This document shows positions 1 through 7,994 of a stretch of 11,763 nt of DNA, in pieces. The translations under genes were made by a program, and so were the position numbers. This DNA is from Gammaproteobacteria bacterium. Its GTDB lineage: Bacteria > Pseudomonadota > Gammaproteobacteria > Natronospirales > REEB76. The notes below the pieces were generated by a model, which saw nothing but the letters and a program-made list of their open reading frames with translations, searched no databases and had not been told where the DNA came from. Position 1 is the first letter of the stretch; each line of letters starts with the position of its first letter. The stretch covers positions 1-11,763 of the forward strand of contig DAHVFI010000105.1 of the NCBI GenBank assembly GCA_027317045.1, read 5' to 3'.

Positions 1-80
1 TACGTATCGAGATGTTCGACAAGAGCGGTGCTTCAATTTTTGGTGCAATCGAGCAAGTTGTTGAGAAATATCAGATGTAG
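1..80 (+). CDS. Fumarylacetoacetate hydrolase-family protein, C-terminal end only
   Basis: The window opens inside a plus-strand gene. Only its last 25 residues plus a TAG stop are present, with full codons from base 3. The readable tail begins RIEMFDKSG, continues with SIFGAIEQ and ends EKYQM. As I recall it, this resembles the C-terminus of the fumarylacetoacetate hydrolase (FAH) family, where a 'VRIEM...G.S.FGAIEQ' end is common. The enzyme would cleave fumarylacetoacetate to fumarate and acetoacetate in the cytoplasm. Context supports this: maiA, which makes its substrate, starts 29 bp downstream on the same strand, so the two are probably co-transcribed. The fragment is too short to separate FAH proper from related family members acting on other ketoacids. 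Confidence 0.65.
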   Translation, partial: RIEMFDKSGASIFGAIEQVVEKYQM

Positions 81-109
81 GTTGGGGTGAGTCTCTACGA
101 AAGGTTTAT

Positions 110-754
110 ATGGAGCTTTACACCTATTTCCGTTCTTCCGCCGCCTATCGCGTGCGTATTGCGCTCAATCTCAAGGGATTGAAAGCGGATTACCGTTACG
201 TGCACCTGGTCAAGGACGGCGGCCAGCAACACAAGCCGGAGTACCTGGCGCTCAATCCGCAGGGGTTGGTGCCGGCGCTGGTGGACCATGGCCAGGTGCT
301 GACCCAATCCCTTGCGATCATCGAATACCTGGAAGAAATCCACCCGCAGCCCCCGCTGCTGCCGAAAGATCCGCTGGGTCGTGCGCGCGTGCGCGCACTG
401 GCACAGGTGGTGGCTTGCGATATCCATCCGCTGAACAACAGCCGGCTCCTTAAATACCTGGAGCGCGAGCTGCACGCCGATGAAACCGCCCGCAACACCT
501 GGTACCGATACTGGGTGGTGGAAGGTTTCACGGCGCTGGAAAAACTGCTCGCGGGCAATTCCCGCACGGGTAAATTCTGCCACGGTGGTCAGCCGACACT
601 CGCCGATACCTGTCTGGTGCCGCAGGTGTTCAATGCCAAACGTTTTGAGATTGATCTTGCCCCGTTTCCGACCATCAGGCGCATCCACGATCATTGCCTG
701 ACGCTGAAAGCGTTTACCGATGCAGCGCCGGAGAAGCAGGCGGACGCCAGTTAG
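110..754 (+). CDS. maiA: Maleylacetoacetate isomerase (zeta-class glutathione S-transferase)
   Basis: This cytoplasmic enzyme of 214 residues isomerises 4-maleylacetoacetate to 4-fumarylacetoacetate using glutathione, the penultimate step of tyrosine/homogentisate catabolism. Seen in the sequence: the zeta-class N-terminal signature FRSSAAYRVRIAL (residues 7-19) with the catalytic SSxx position at S9-S10; the thioredoxin-fold cis-proline loop NPQGLVPAL (49-57); the glutathione-contacting QSLAIIEYLEE (66-76); DIHPLNN (104-110) at the start of the helical domain; and GQPTLADTCLVPQ (160-172), the conserved GST C-terminal motif. Length is normal for the family (about 210-215). The ATG follows a GAAAGG ribosome-binding site by 5 bases. 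The gene lies 29 bp after the FAH-family gene, so it is probably translated from the same mRNA. Confidence 0.95.
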   Translation: MELYTYFRSSAAYRVRIALNLKGLKADYRYVHLVKDGGQQHKPEYLALNPQGLVPALVDHGQVLTQSLAIIEYLEEIHPQPPLLPKDPLGRARVRALAQVVACDIHPLNNSRLLKYLERELHADETARNTWYRYWVVEGFTALEKLLAGNSRTGKFCHGGQPTLADTCLVPQVFNAKRFEIDLAPFPTIRRIHDHCLTLKAFTDAAPEKQADAS

Positions 755-756
755 AA

Positions 757-789
757 GTGAGGTGTGAGGGGTTAGGAGTGAGGAGTTAG
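757..789 (+). repeat. Purine-rich GTGAGG/GTTAGGAG short repeats
   Basis: Just after the maiA stop the plus strand carries a run of near-repeats of GTGAGG, GTGTGAGG, GGTTAGGAG and GTGAGGAG. The complementary CTCAC motif recurs on the same strand at 840-884, so the two blocks could pair imperfectly across about 50 bases. A similar G-rich then C-rich arrangement lies at 9980-10053. The function is unknown; a role at the 3' ends of the converging genes is inference. Confidence 0.6.
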
Positions 790-839
790 AAAACCTGAGA
801 AAACCTTGACACAGAAATATTCCAAACTAGCCTGTTGAA

Positions 840-884
840 CGTCTCACGTCTCACGTCTCACGTCTCACGTCTCACGTCTCACGG
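840..884 (+). repeat. Tandem heptamer array, six copies of CGTCTCA
   Basis: Six perfect head-to-tail copies of the 7-base unit CGTCTCA run from 840 to 881, followed by a partial unit (CGG). The array ends 9 bp before the stop codon of the minus-strand lipoprotein gene, inside a 139-bp convergent gap. The perfect period and lack of divergence suggest slippage-type expansion, so copy number may vary between strains. It is intergenic, so variation would not alter a reading frame. Confidence 0.9.
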
Positions 885-893
885 TTGCGCCGC

Positions 894-1391
894 TCAGCCG
901 CCTGCAGCCGGCACTACCCGTGCAGGGCCGCCCGGTTCTTCCAGAACCTCCACCTTCTGCCCGACCTTGAACAGCACATTGGGGTCCACACCCTGGGTGA
1001 TGGCCACGGTGCGCCCGTCTTCGAGTCGGATGGTGATGGTGACGCCCTGGGCAGTGCCCGCCGTCTTGCCCACCGCATTACCCGCCAGCCCACCCAGCAC
1101 CGCGCCGGCAAGGGTGGTCAGTTCCTGCCCCTTGCCGCCGCCCGCCGCGCTGCCCGCGATGCCGCCCGCCACCGCACCGATACCGGTGGACAGGAATTGC
1201 TCATTCTGGCTCGGGACGATGCGCGCGGCGGCAAGTCCTACCACGGTTCCGAAATACACCTGTTGCAGGTTACGGGTGCCCGAGCCGGTGTAGGTCTGGC
1301 CGCCATACGGATTGGGTCCCACGTTGGCGCACCCGGAAAGCATGGCGGTGGCAGCAAGTGCCAGCGCAATGCCGCCGGTTTTGATTTTCAT
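894..1391 (-). CDS. Glycine-zipper outer-membrane lipoprotein, SlyB/Pcp-like
   Basis: This 165-residue protein has a lipoprotein signal peptide: MKIK, a hydrophobic stretch, then the lipobox LSGC with the lipidated cysteine at residue 21. The +2 residue is Ala, consistent with outer-membrane sorting. Next come YFGTVVGLAAARIV (46-59), a glycine-zipper segment rich in small residues (about 70-109, GAVAGGIAGSAAGGG and LGGLAGNAVG), and a C-terminal beta-rich tail (VTITIRLEDGRTVAITQ, then FKVGQKVEVL). This layout matches the 17-kDa surface antigen/SlyB family, which is linked to envelope integrity and membrane stress. The ATG has a good ribosome-binding site (AAAGGAGA). A sigma-E-like promoter lies about 50-80 bp upstream, which fits an envelope function. 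I cannot tell SlyB, Pcp and other glycine-zipper paralogues apart, so no symbol is given. Confidence 0.85.
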   Translation of the reverse strand: MKIKTGGIALALAATAMLSGCANVGPNPYGGQTYTGSGTRNLQQVYFGTVVGLAAARIVPSQNEQFLSTGIGAVAGGIAGSAAGGGKGQELTTLAGAVLGGLAGNAVGKTAGTAQGVTITIRLEDGRTVAITQGVDPNVLFKVGQKVEVLEEPGGPARVVPAAGG

Positions 1392-1442
1392 GGTGATTCT
1401 CCTTTAGTAATCCGCTTCTGCCCAAGAAATCGAACTGATTTT

Positions 1443-1470
1443 TTAGACCGTGATGCGCAGTATGGGTTCC
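1443..1470 (-). promoter_or_regulatory. Sigma-E (RpoE)-like promoter for the lipoprotein gene
   Basis: Read on the minus strand, GGAACCC (1464-1470) is followed after exactly 15 bases by GTCTAA (1443-1448). The established enterobacterial sigma-E consensus is GGAACTT, a spacer of about 15-16, then GTCTAA. So the -10 matches fully and the -35 matches at five of seven positions. Transcription would start near 1435-1438, giving a leader of about 45 bases to the ATG at 1391. The downstream gene encodes an outer-membrane lipoprotein, a typical class of sigma-E target. A chance match is possible. Confidence 0.5.
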
Positions 1471-1506
1471 CGGTGCGCATGGAGTTTCGACCGTACGCGG
1501 AGTAGT

Positions 1507-1989
1507 TCACGCCCGCGCTGCCTCGTGATCAATACGGGCCAGCGGTGTGCCATCCGCGTTCCAGCGACGGTTGTCGCTGGCCAGGGTATAAATCCATTCG
1601 GCGCGGCCGGCGATGTTGCCGCTCACGTCCTGCCAGTCGATCTGGCCTTCGTGCACAGCAGGGGCGCTGCCATTGCCTTTTTCAAGCCGTGCGGCTTCCA
1701 GCTGCCACTTGAGGGCGAAATAACGGGCGGCGTCCCGGCAGTTGCGGGCGGCGCCCGCTTCCGCGTGATCCGTGGGCACCACCCCGGTGATGACCCAGAG
1801 TTTGGGACGGACGCCATGTTTGGGCCATACGCGCCCGAGCATGGCGCGGTGCGGCACCATCCACAGCCATTCGCCGGTAATGTCGGTGTCGAATATCTGG
1901 AGTTTCCGCAGGTAATCGGCTACCAGTTGCTGCTGGGTTTTGTGCCATTCGGCAAAGGCCGCTTCGTCAAAGGGCATGGGTGAAGACAT
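1507..1989 (-). CDS. Uncharacterised protein, DUF4826-like
   Basis: This soluble protein of 160 residues has no signal peptide or membrane segment. It is Trp-rich in places (WHKTQQ, EWLWMVPHRAM, VWPKHG, RAEWIYTL). The central stretch KLWVITGVVPTDHAEAG, followed by an ARNCRDAARYFALKWQ helix, resembles the 'WWVISGDLPTDY...PREAL..FA..W' core that I recall for DUF4826; this is a memory-based match, not a search. The end contains DNRRWNADGTPLARID. The function is unknown. The GTTACGAGGTTACCC leader gives a GAGG ribosome-binding site 6 bases before the ATG; a second in-frame ATG lies four codons in. The gene starts 30 bp after the zapE stop on the same strand, so the two are probably co-transcribed. 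Confidence 0.75.
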   Translation of the reverse strand: MSSPMPFDEAAFAEWHKTQQQLVADYLRKLQIFDTDITGEWLWMVPHRAMLGRVWPKHGVRPKLWVITGVVPTDHAEAGAARNCRDAARYFALKWQLEAARLEKGNGSAPAVHEGQIDWQDVSGNIAGRAEWIYTLASDNRRWNADGTPLARIDHEAARA

Positions 1990-2019
1990 GGGTAACCTCG
2001 TAACGTTGCTACAGGGATT

Positions 2020-3120
2020 TTACGGGAGATGCGGCTCGGAAAGATATTCCCGGCTCTGCATTTCCTGCAGACGACTGGCGGCGCGCTGAAACTCAAACCT
2101 CAGACGTTTGCCGGTATAGAGCCGATCTGGCGGCAGCGCCGCCGAGATCACGAGCTTGACGCGCCGGTCATAGAACTCATCCACCAGCGCCACGAATCGC
2201 CGCGCCTCATCTTCCAGATCGGCGCTCAATTGCGGGATGTCCGAGATCAGCACCGTGTGGTAGCTGCGGGCGATCTCGATGTAATCCAGCTGGCTGCGCG
2301 GGCCCCCGCAAATATCCTGAAAACGGAACCAGGCCACGCCGTCGGCGTGCTGTTTGACGGGGATTTTGCGGTCGTTGATAAGTAAGGCCGCGTCGCTGCC
2401 ATGGGCACCGCCCGAGATATGCCCGAAGAAGGCCGCCAGATGCGCGTCGGCTCCCGCACCGGAAGGGGTGTAGAACAGCAGGGTTTTTTCCAGGTGCCGC
2501 AGCCGGTAATCGGTGCCGCCGTCCACGTTCAATACGTGGGTATGCAGTTTCAAGGATTTTATCGCGGGCAGGAAGCGCTCCCGCTGCAAGCCATCTTTGT
2601 AAAGCTTGTCCGGTGGAACATTGGAGGTAGCAACCAGCGTCACCCCATCCGCAAACAGATATTCAAACAGCCGGCCGAGCAGCATGGCGTCCGCGATGTC
2701 GGAGACGAAGAACTCATCGAAGCACAGCACGCGTGCCTGTTCGGTGAAATGGCGCGCGACGCTCTTGAGCGGGTCTTGCTGCTCGGGCAGGCTCTTGAGC
2801 TGGGTATGTACCATCTGCATGAAACGATGAAAGTGCAGCCGGGATTTTTCCGGAAATGGCAGGCATTCGTAAAAACTGTCCATGAGCCAGGTTTTGCCAC
2901 GGCCCACAGAACCCCACAGATACAGGCCCTTGAGCGGCGATTGGCTGTGCCCCAACAAGCGCCGCCATCCGGGCAGGGGCGGGCGCTTGATCAAAAAGTA
3001 GTAAAGCACATCCAGCGCCGCCATGGCTTTCGCTTGGGCGGCATCCTTCACGAAACCCGGTTTCTCCAGGTCCGCTGCGTAGCGTTGCCGCGGCGTCAGC
3101 GGCGCAGAAAAATCATTCAT
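2020..3120 (-). CDS. zapE: Cell division protein ZapE (AFG1-family P-loop ATPase)
   Basis: This 366-residue protein is of normal length for ZapE/YhcM/AFG1. Visible elements: N-terminal TPRQRYAADLEKPGF; Walker A GSVGRGKT (70-77) after LKGLYLWG; HFHRFMQMVH (97-106); Walker B VLCFDEFFVSDIADAM (131-146) with acidic D135-E136; a sensor-like strand TLVATSNVPPDKLYKDGLQR (161-180), followed by ERFLPAI; and a C-terminal DEARRFVALVDEFYDRRVKL segment. In E. coli, ZapE is a cytoplasmic, membrane-associated ATPase acting at the constricting division septum on FtsZ; the mitochondrial AFG1 relatives act in protein quality control. The start is the first ATG in the frame, but no clear Shine-Dalgarno sequence precedes it. 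The DUF4826-like gene follows after 30 bp. Confidence 0.93.
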   Translation of the reverse strand: MNDFSAPLTPRQRYAADLEKPGFVKDAAQAKAMAALDVLYYFLIKRPPLPGWRRLLGHSQSPLKGLYLWGSVGRGKTWLMDSFYECLPFPEKSRLHFHRFMQMVHTQLKSLPEQQDPLKSVARHFTEQARVLCFDEFFVSDIADAMLLGRLFEYLFADGVTLVATSNVPPDKLYKDGLQRERFLPAIKSLKLHTHVLNVDGGTDYRLRHLEKTLLFYTPSGAGADAHLAAFFGHISGGAHGSDAALLINDRKIPVKQHADGVAWFRFQDICGGPRSQLDYIEIARSYHTVLISDIPQLSADLEDEARRFVALVDEFYDRRVKLVISAALPPDRLYTGKRLRFEFQRAASRLQEMQSREYLSEPHLP

Positions 3121-3145
3121 GCCGTTTGCATGCTAAAAATAATTC

Positions 3146-3334
3146 TTTGTGGGAGCGGCGGCACCCGTCGCGATAATCGCAGCCGGGCTGCTTACGGCAT
3201 CCATGCCTACTCCCCCTTCGGGGACTTCCAACGGTCGCGCAGCACTTGGTCGCTCACATGCCTCCTGCGTTCGCGGCACTCGTACATCCATATACAGCGT
3301 ACTTCCCTGTACATCGGATGACCGCTCCCACAAA
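3146..3334. repeat. 189-bp intergenic element with 13-bp perfect inverted ends (REP/MITE-like)
   Basis: TTTGTGGGAGCGG at 3146-3158 is repeated in exact inverted form, CCGCTCCCACAAA, at 3322-3334. These ends bound a 189-bp segment that fills most of the 264-bp gap between zapE and acetoacetyl-CoA synthetase. The left end continues into a GCGG/CGTCGCGAT pattern reminiscent of the 'GTAGGAGCGGC...GCCGCGA' REP family common in Gammaproteobacteria. Small internal palindromes are visible (GGCATCCATGCC; TCCCC-CTTC-GGGGA). There is no transposase gene. It could be a non-autonomous mobile element or two REPs facing each other. Short open frames run across it on both strands but show no recognisable domain. 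Confidence 0.65.
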
Positions 3335-3384
3335 AATGGAGGGGAAATTTGCAGGCTCATGTTGTTGGACATGTTTTTTCGTTT

Positions 3385-5334
<1,950 letters not shown>

Positions 5335-5656
5335 GGAACGGTTCCGGGTCACATGGGTCAAAAATAAATTATCTCAGGTTTCCTGGGGCTTGCGGCTGCA
5401 TTCAATTTACCGGAGTTTCACGGTTGCTGCCGGCCGGGCTGCAAGCCACCGCGCGCTCGCTGGCGCAAAGATCGCGCAGGGCTGATCCGCCCAGATCCCA
5501 GGCATGGCATCAGCGGGGCGCCCTTTACCCGACGGGGCGAGACAGGCGCGGAAAGATGGGTTATCGTGCCCGCGCCATCCCCGCTGACCAGCAATAATGG
5601 GATGGGGTCCGTCCGGCGGACGGGCAGACGTCGTTCCGGCAACTGGGAGAATCTGC
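5335..5656. promoter_or_regulatory. Divergent intergenic region with inverted repeats upstream of the OPT transporter
   Basis: This 322-bp stretch separates the divergent acetoacetyl-CoA synthetase and transporter genes, so promoters for both should lie here. Two structures are visible. A 9-bp inverted repeat pairs TCAGCGGGG (5510-5518) with CCCCGCTGA (5579-5587). A compact hairpin pairs GTCCGTCC (5607-5614) with GGACGGGC (5618-5625) around a 3-base loop, one pair being G-T; it ends 31 bases before the transporter start codon. On the minus strand an AT-rich GATAAT (-10-like) lies near 5367-5372, without a matching -35. I recognise no riboswitch. Open frames crossing the region look non-coding. 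Confidence 0.35.
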
Positions 5657-7651
5657 GTGCAACAACAATCACCCGCCAGCATCACGTCGCTCAGTGAATT
5701 CACCATCCGTGGCCTGCTCATCGGCGTCATCATCACGGTGATCTTCACGGCCGCGAACGTCTATTTCGGTCTCAAGGCCGGCATCACCTTCTCCACCTCG
5801 ATTCCCGCTGCGGTCATCTCCATGGCCATCCTGCGCGGGTTTCCCGGCGTGACCATGCAGGAGAACAACATCGTACAGACGGTGGCTTCGGCAGCCGGCA
5901 CCCTGTCTTCGATCATCTTCGTGCTGCCGGGCCTGATCATCGTCGGCTGGTGGACCGGGTTTCCGTTCTGGATGTCGTTCGGCATCTGCGCCGCCGGCGG
6001 CATCCTGGGGGTGATGTACACCATTCCCCTGCGCCGCGCGCTGGTGACAGATTCCGATCTACCGTACCCGGAGGGCGTGGCTTGCGCCGAGGTGCTCAAG
6101 GTCGGCTCCAATCCGGCCTCGACGGCCGCAGCCGAGTCGGTGGAATCGGGCGGTGCCGGGTTGAAAGCCGTGGTGGTGGGTTCGATCGTTTCCGCGGTGT
6201 TCTACGTGATCGTGCAGACCAAGATCTTCGCAAGCGACGTATTCCAATATTTCCATATCGGCGGCAAGGGTGGAGCCACCGGCTATGATTTCAGCCTGTC
6301 GTTCGCACTGTTTGCCATCGGACACCTGGTGGGTCTGTCGGTCGGCATCGCTATGGGAGTGGGCGCGCTCATCGGCTGGGGTTGGGCAGTGCCGCATTTC
6401 ACCTTGCTGCATCCTGCCGCAGGCGCGGCTGCCGACGTAGCCCAGGGCGCGTGGAGTCACTACGTGCGTTTCGTGGGCGCCGGCACCATCGGTGTGGCGG
6501 CCGTCTGGACTCTGGGCACCTTGGTCAAGCCGGTCATCCGCGGACTCGCGGGCGCCATGGCCGCCGCGCGGGTGCGCAAAGCCGGTCAGGCGGACACGCT
6601 GCCGCGCACCGAACGCGACATCCCCATCGGCATGGTGGCTCTGGTTTCACTGGGCTGCCTGGTACCGGTGGCGTGGCTGCTGTGGCATTTCAGCACCATC
6701 AGCGGACTGGGTTCGCATGCGTTGCTGCTGACCGTGGGCGGCGTGATTTTCGTGGTGATTCTCGGCTTCGTGGTATCCACGGTGTGCGGCTACATGGCCG
6801 GCCTCATTGGTTCCTCCAACAGCCCGCTGTCCGGTATCGGTATTCTGGTGGTGGTCATCTTCGCGTTGCTGCTGGTGCTGAGCGTGAAGTCACATCTGCC
6901 GCCGGAAGCCGGCAAGGCGCTGGTGGCATTCGCGCTGTTCGTCACCGCCATCGTGTTCGCGGTGGCTTCCATCGCCAACAACAATCTGCAGGACCTGAAG
7001 ACCGGTCAGCTGGTGGATGCCACGCCGTCGAAACAGCAGTGGGCGCTGGTAGTGGGCGTGATCGCCGGCGCGCTCATCATTCCGCCGGTGCTGGATCTGC
7101 TCAATCATGCCTATGGATTCCTGGGTGCGCCCGGAGTCAATCCGGCGACGGCACTACCGGCACCGCAGGCCGGACTGATTTCGGCGCTGGCTCAGGGCGT
7201 GATCCAGAACAACATCGACTGGTCGCTGATCGGCACCGGCGGATTGATTGGTGTCGCCCTCATCGTGTTCGATGGAATCCTCTCCCGGTTCGCGAAGCCC
7301 ATGCGCCTGCCGCCGCTAGCCGTGGGTCTGGGCATCTACTTGCCGACTTCCGTCACGCTCATGGTGGTGGTGGGCGCGATCGTCGGCTGGTGGTTCAACC
7401 GCCGCGCCGACAAGGCACCCAAGCCGGATGCCACCAAGCAGCTGGGCGTGCTGCTGGCATCGGGACTGATCGTTGGTGAAAGCCTGCTGGGAGTGGTGGT
7501 CGCCGCCATCGTGGCGTTCTCCGGCAATTCCTCGCCGCTGGCATTGGTCGGGCCGGGTTTTGAAACCGCCTCCATCTGGATCGGCGGCGCCACCTTCGTG
7601 GCGGTGACTTTCGTGCTGTATCGCTGGATTGAACGGCTGGCACAGAACTGA
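5657..7651 (+). CDS. OPT-family oligopeptide transporter
   Basis: This 664-residue polytopic inner-membrane protein has many hydrophobic segments along its whole length (first about residues 18-37). Conserved OPT features of the bacterial branch, numbered from the GTG: TAANVYFGLKAGITF (31-45), MQENNIVQTVASAAGTL (67-83), GWWTGFPFW (97-105), MYTIPLRRALVTDSDLPYPEGVACAEVLKVG (120-150, partly charged) and NNNLQDLKTGQLVDATPSKQQ beginning at 441. The family imports oligopeptides or, in plants and fungi, metal-chelate conjugates; the substrate here cannot be read. Start choice: an ATG-initiated frame begins at 5597, but its first 20 residues look non-coding and include the hairpin sequence. The GTG at 5657 has GGGAG 7 bases upstream and gives the expected N-terminus (VQQQSPASITSLSEFTIRG). 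The gene is monocistronic as far as seen. Confidence 0.9.
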   Translation: MQQQSPASITSLSEFTIRGLLIGVIITVIFTAANVYFGLKAGITFSTSIPAAVISMAILRGFPGVTMQENNIVQTVASAAGTLSSIIFVLPGLIIVGWWTGFPFWMSFGICAAGGILGVMYTIPLRRALVTDSDLPYPEGVACAEVLKVGSNPASTAAAESVESGGAGLKAVVVGSIVSAVFYVIVQTKIFASDVFQYFHIGGKGGATGYDFSLSFALFAIGHLVGLSVGIAMGVGALIGWGWAVPHFTLLHPAAGAAADVAQGAWSHYVRFVGAGTIGVAAVWTLGTLVKPVIRGLAGAMAAARVRKAGQADTLPRTERDIPIGMVALVSLGCLVPVAWLLWHFSTISGLGSHALLLTVGGVIFVVILGFVVSTVCGYMAGLIGSSNSPLSGIGILVVVIFALLLVLSVKSHLPPEAGKALVAFALFVTAIVFAVASIANNNLQDLKTGQLVDATPSKQQWALVVGVIAGALIIPPVLDLLNHAYGFLGAPGVNPATALPAPQAGLISALAQGVIQNNIDWSLIGTGGLIGVALIVFDGILSRFAKPMRLPPLAVGLGIYLPTSVTLMVVVGAIVGWWFNRRADKAPKPDATKQLGVLLASGLIVGESLLGVVVAAIVAFSGNSSPLALVGPGFETASIWIGGATFVAVTFVLYRWIERLAQN

Positions 7652-7702
7652 TGGATGCGGCTGCGCCGCGATATTGAATGCGGGTTCCCGTACCCGCGGG
7701 CG

Positions 7703-7730
7703 GGGCACTTTCGTTTCGGCGAAAGTGCCC
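7703..7730 (+). other. Perfect 11-bp hairpin downstream of the transporter gene
   Basis: GGGCACTTTCG at 7703-7713 pairs perfectly with CGAAAGTGCCC at 7720-7730 around a 6-base loop. It lies 51 bp after the transporter stop and just inside the hairpin at 7680-7697, so a transcript leaving the gene would fold into two stems in a row. No U-run follows directly, so this is not a canonical intrinsic terminator; it could block 3' exonucleases or aid termination. It corresponds to the A/T-rich imperfect hairpin of copy 2 near 8156-8199. Confidence 0.6.
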
Positions 7731-7760
7731 AAAGCCATTCCCCCGGGGATTCCGCGCTTA

Positions 7761-7794
7761 GCTGAAACCCATTTGGGCACAAATGGATTTCAGC
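7761..7794. other. 14-bp inverted repeat with one mismatch
   Basis: GCTGAAACCCATTT (7761-7774) pairs with AAATGGATTTCAGC (7781-7794) at 13 of 14 positions around the loop GGGCAC. It lies within repeat copy 1, between the 7703-7730 hairpin and the conserved core. Copy 2 has no obvious equivalent, so this may be an insertion specific to copy 1 or to its subfamily. Confidence 0.6.
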
Positions 7795-7880
7795 CGCGTG
7801 CCCTCGCTTCTCGCCTGACTCAGGGCGGCGCAGACGGCACATCCCTGTACCGCTGCGCCGGCTCGTCGTCCTCACTTCGC

Positions 7881-7899
7881 CCCGCCCTAAAGGGGCGGG
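7881..7899 (+). terminator. Terminator-like GC hairpin followed by a T-rich tract
   Basis: CCCGCCC (7881-7887) pairs with GGGCGGG (7893-7899), extendable by one T-G pair, leaving a tight loop; CCTTTTC follows. This looks like a weak rho-independent terminator for plus-strand transcription. It is 230 bp past the transporter stop and inside repeat copy 1, so whether it serves that gene is uncertain. Confidence 0.35.
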
Positions 7900-7994
7900 C
7901 CTTTTCTTCGTCAGGCTGCGAGGCTCGGCGGAATCCACGGGTATTCAAGAAATGCCCGCATTCATATGCCAGCATTCTTTCTCTTTATCTTGAG

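Larger units (their letters stand above)
7680..7938 (-). repeat. Dispersed structured repeat, copy 1 (reverse orientation)
   Basis: This segment is related to 7995-8226 in inverted orientation. The best-conserved core is 28 bp at 7830-7857, whose reverse complement matches 8073-8100 with one mismatch. The outer ends also correspond: a terminal GC hairpin (GCGGGT/ACCCGC at 7680-7697, versus GCGGGG/CCCCGC at 8209-8226). So do the inner ends: the reverse complement of 7922-7938 resembles TTGGACACCGCCGAGC at 8000-8015. Inside are strong hairpins (see 7703-7730, 7761-7794 and 7881-7899). It starts 28 bp after the transporter stop. Plus-strand open frames through it translate to low-complexity sequence and are rejected as genes. 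Boundaries are approximate. Confidence 0.7.

Noticed and set aside
840..884. CRISPR-like array
   Set aside because: The 7-base units are directly adjacent with no spacers, and there are no cas genes nearby; this is a simple tandem repeat.
2401..3321. 306-codon plus-strand open frame opposite zapE
   Set aside because: It is antisense to the well-supported zapE gene and extends through the inverted-repeat element; it shows no domain and results from GC-rich codon bias.
6382..7479. 365-codon plus-strand frame inside the OPT transporter gene
   Set aside because: It is an alternative frame of a strongly supported membrane protein; its translation is Gly/Arg/His-rich with no hydrophobic or domain pattern.
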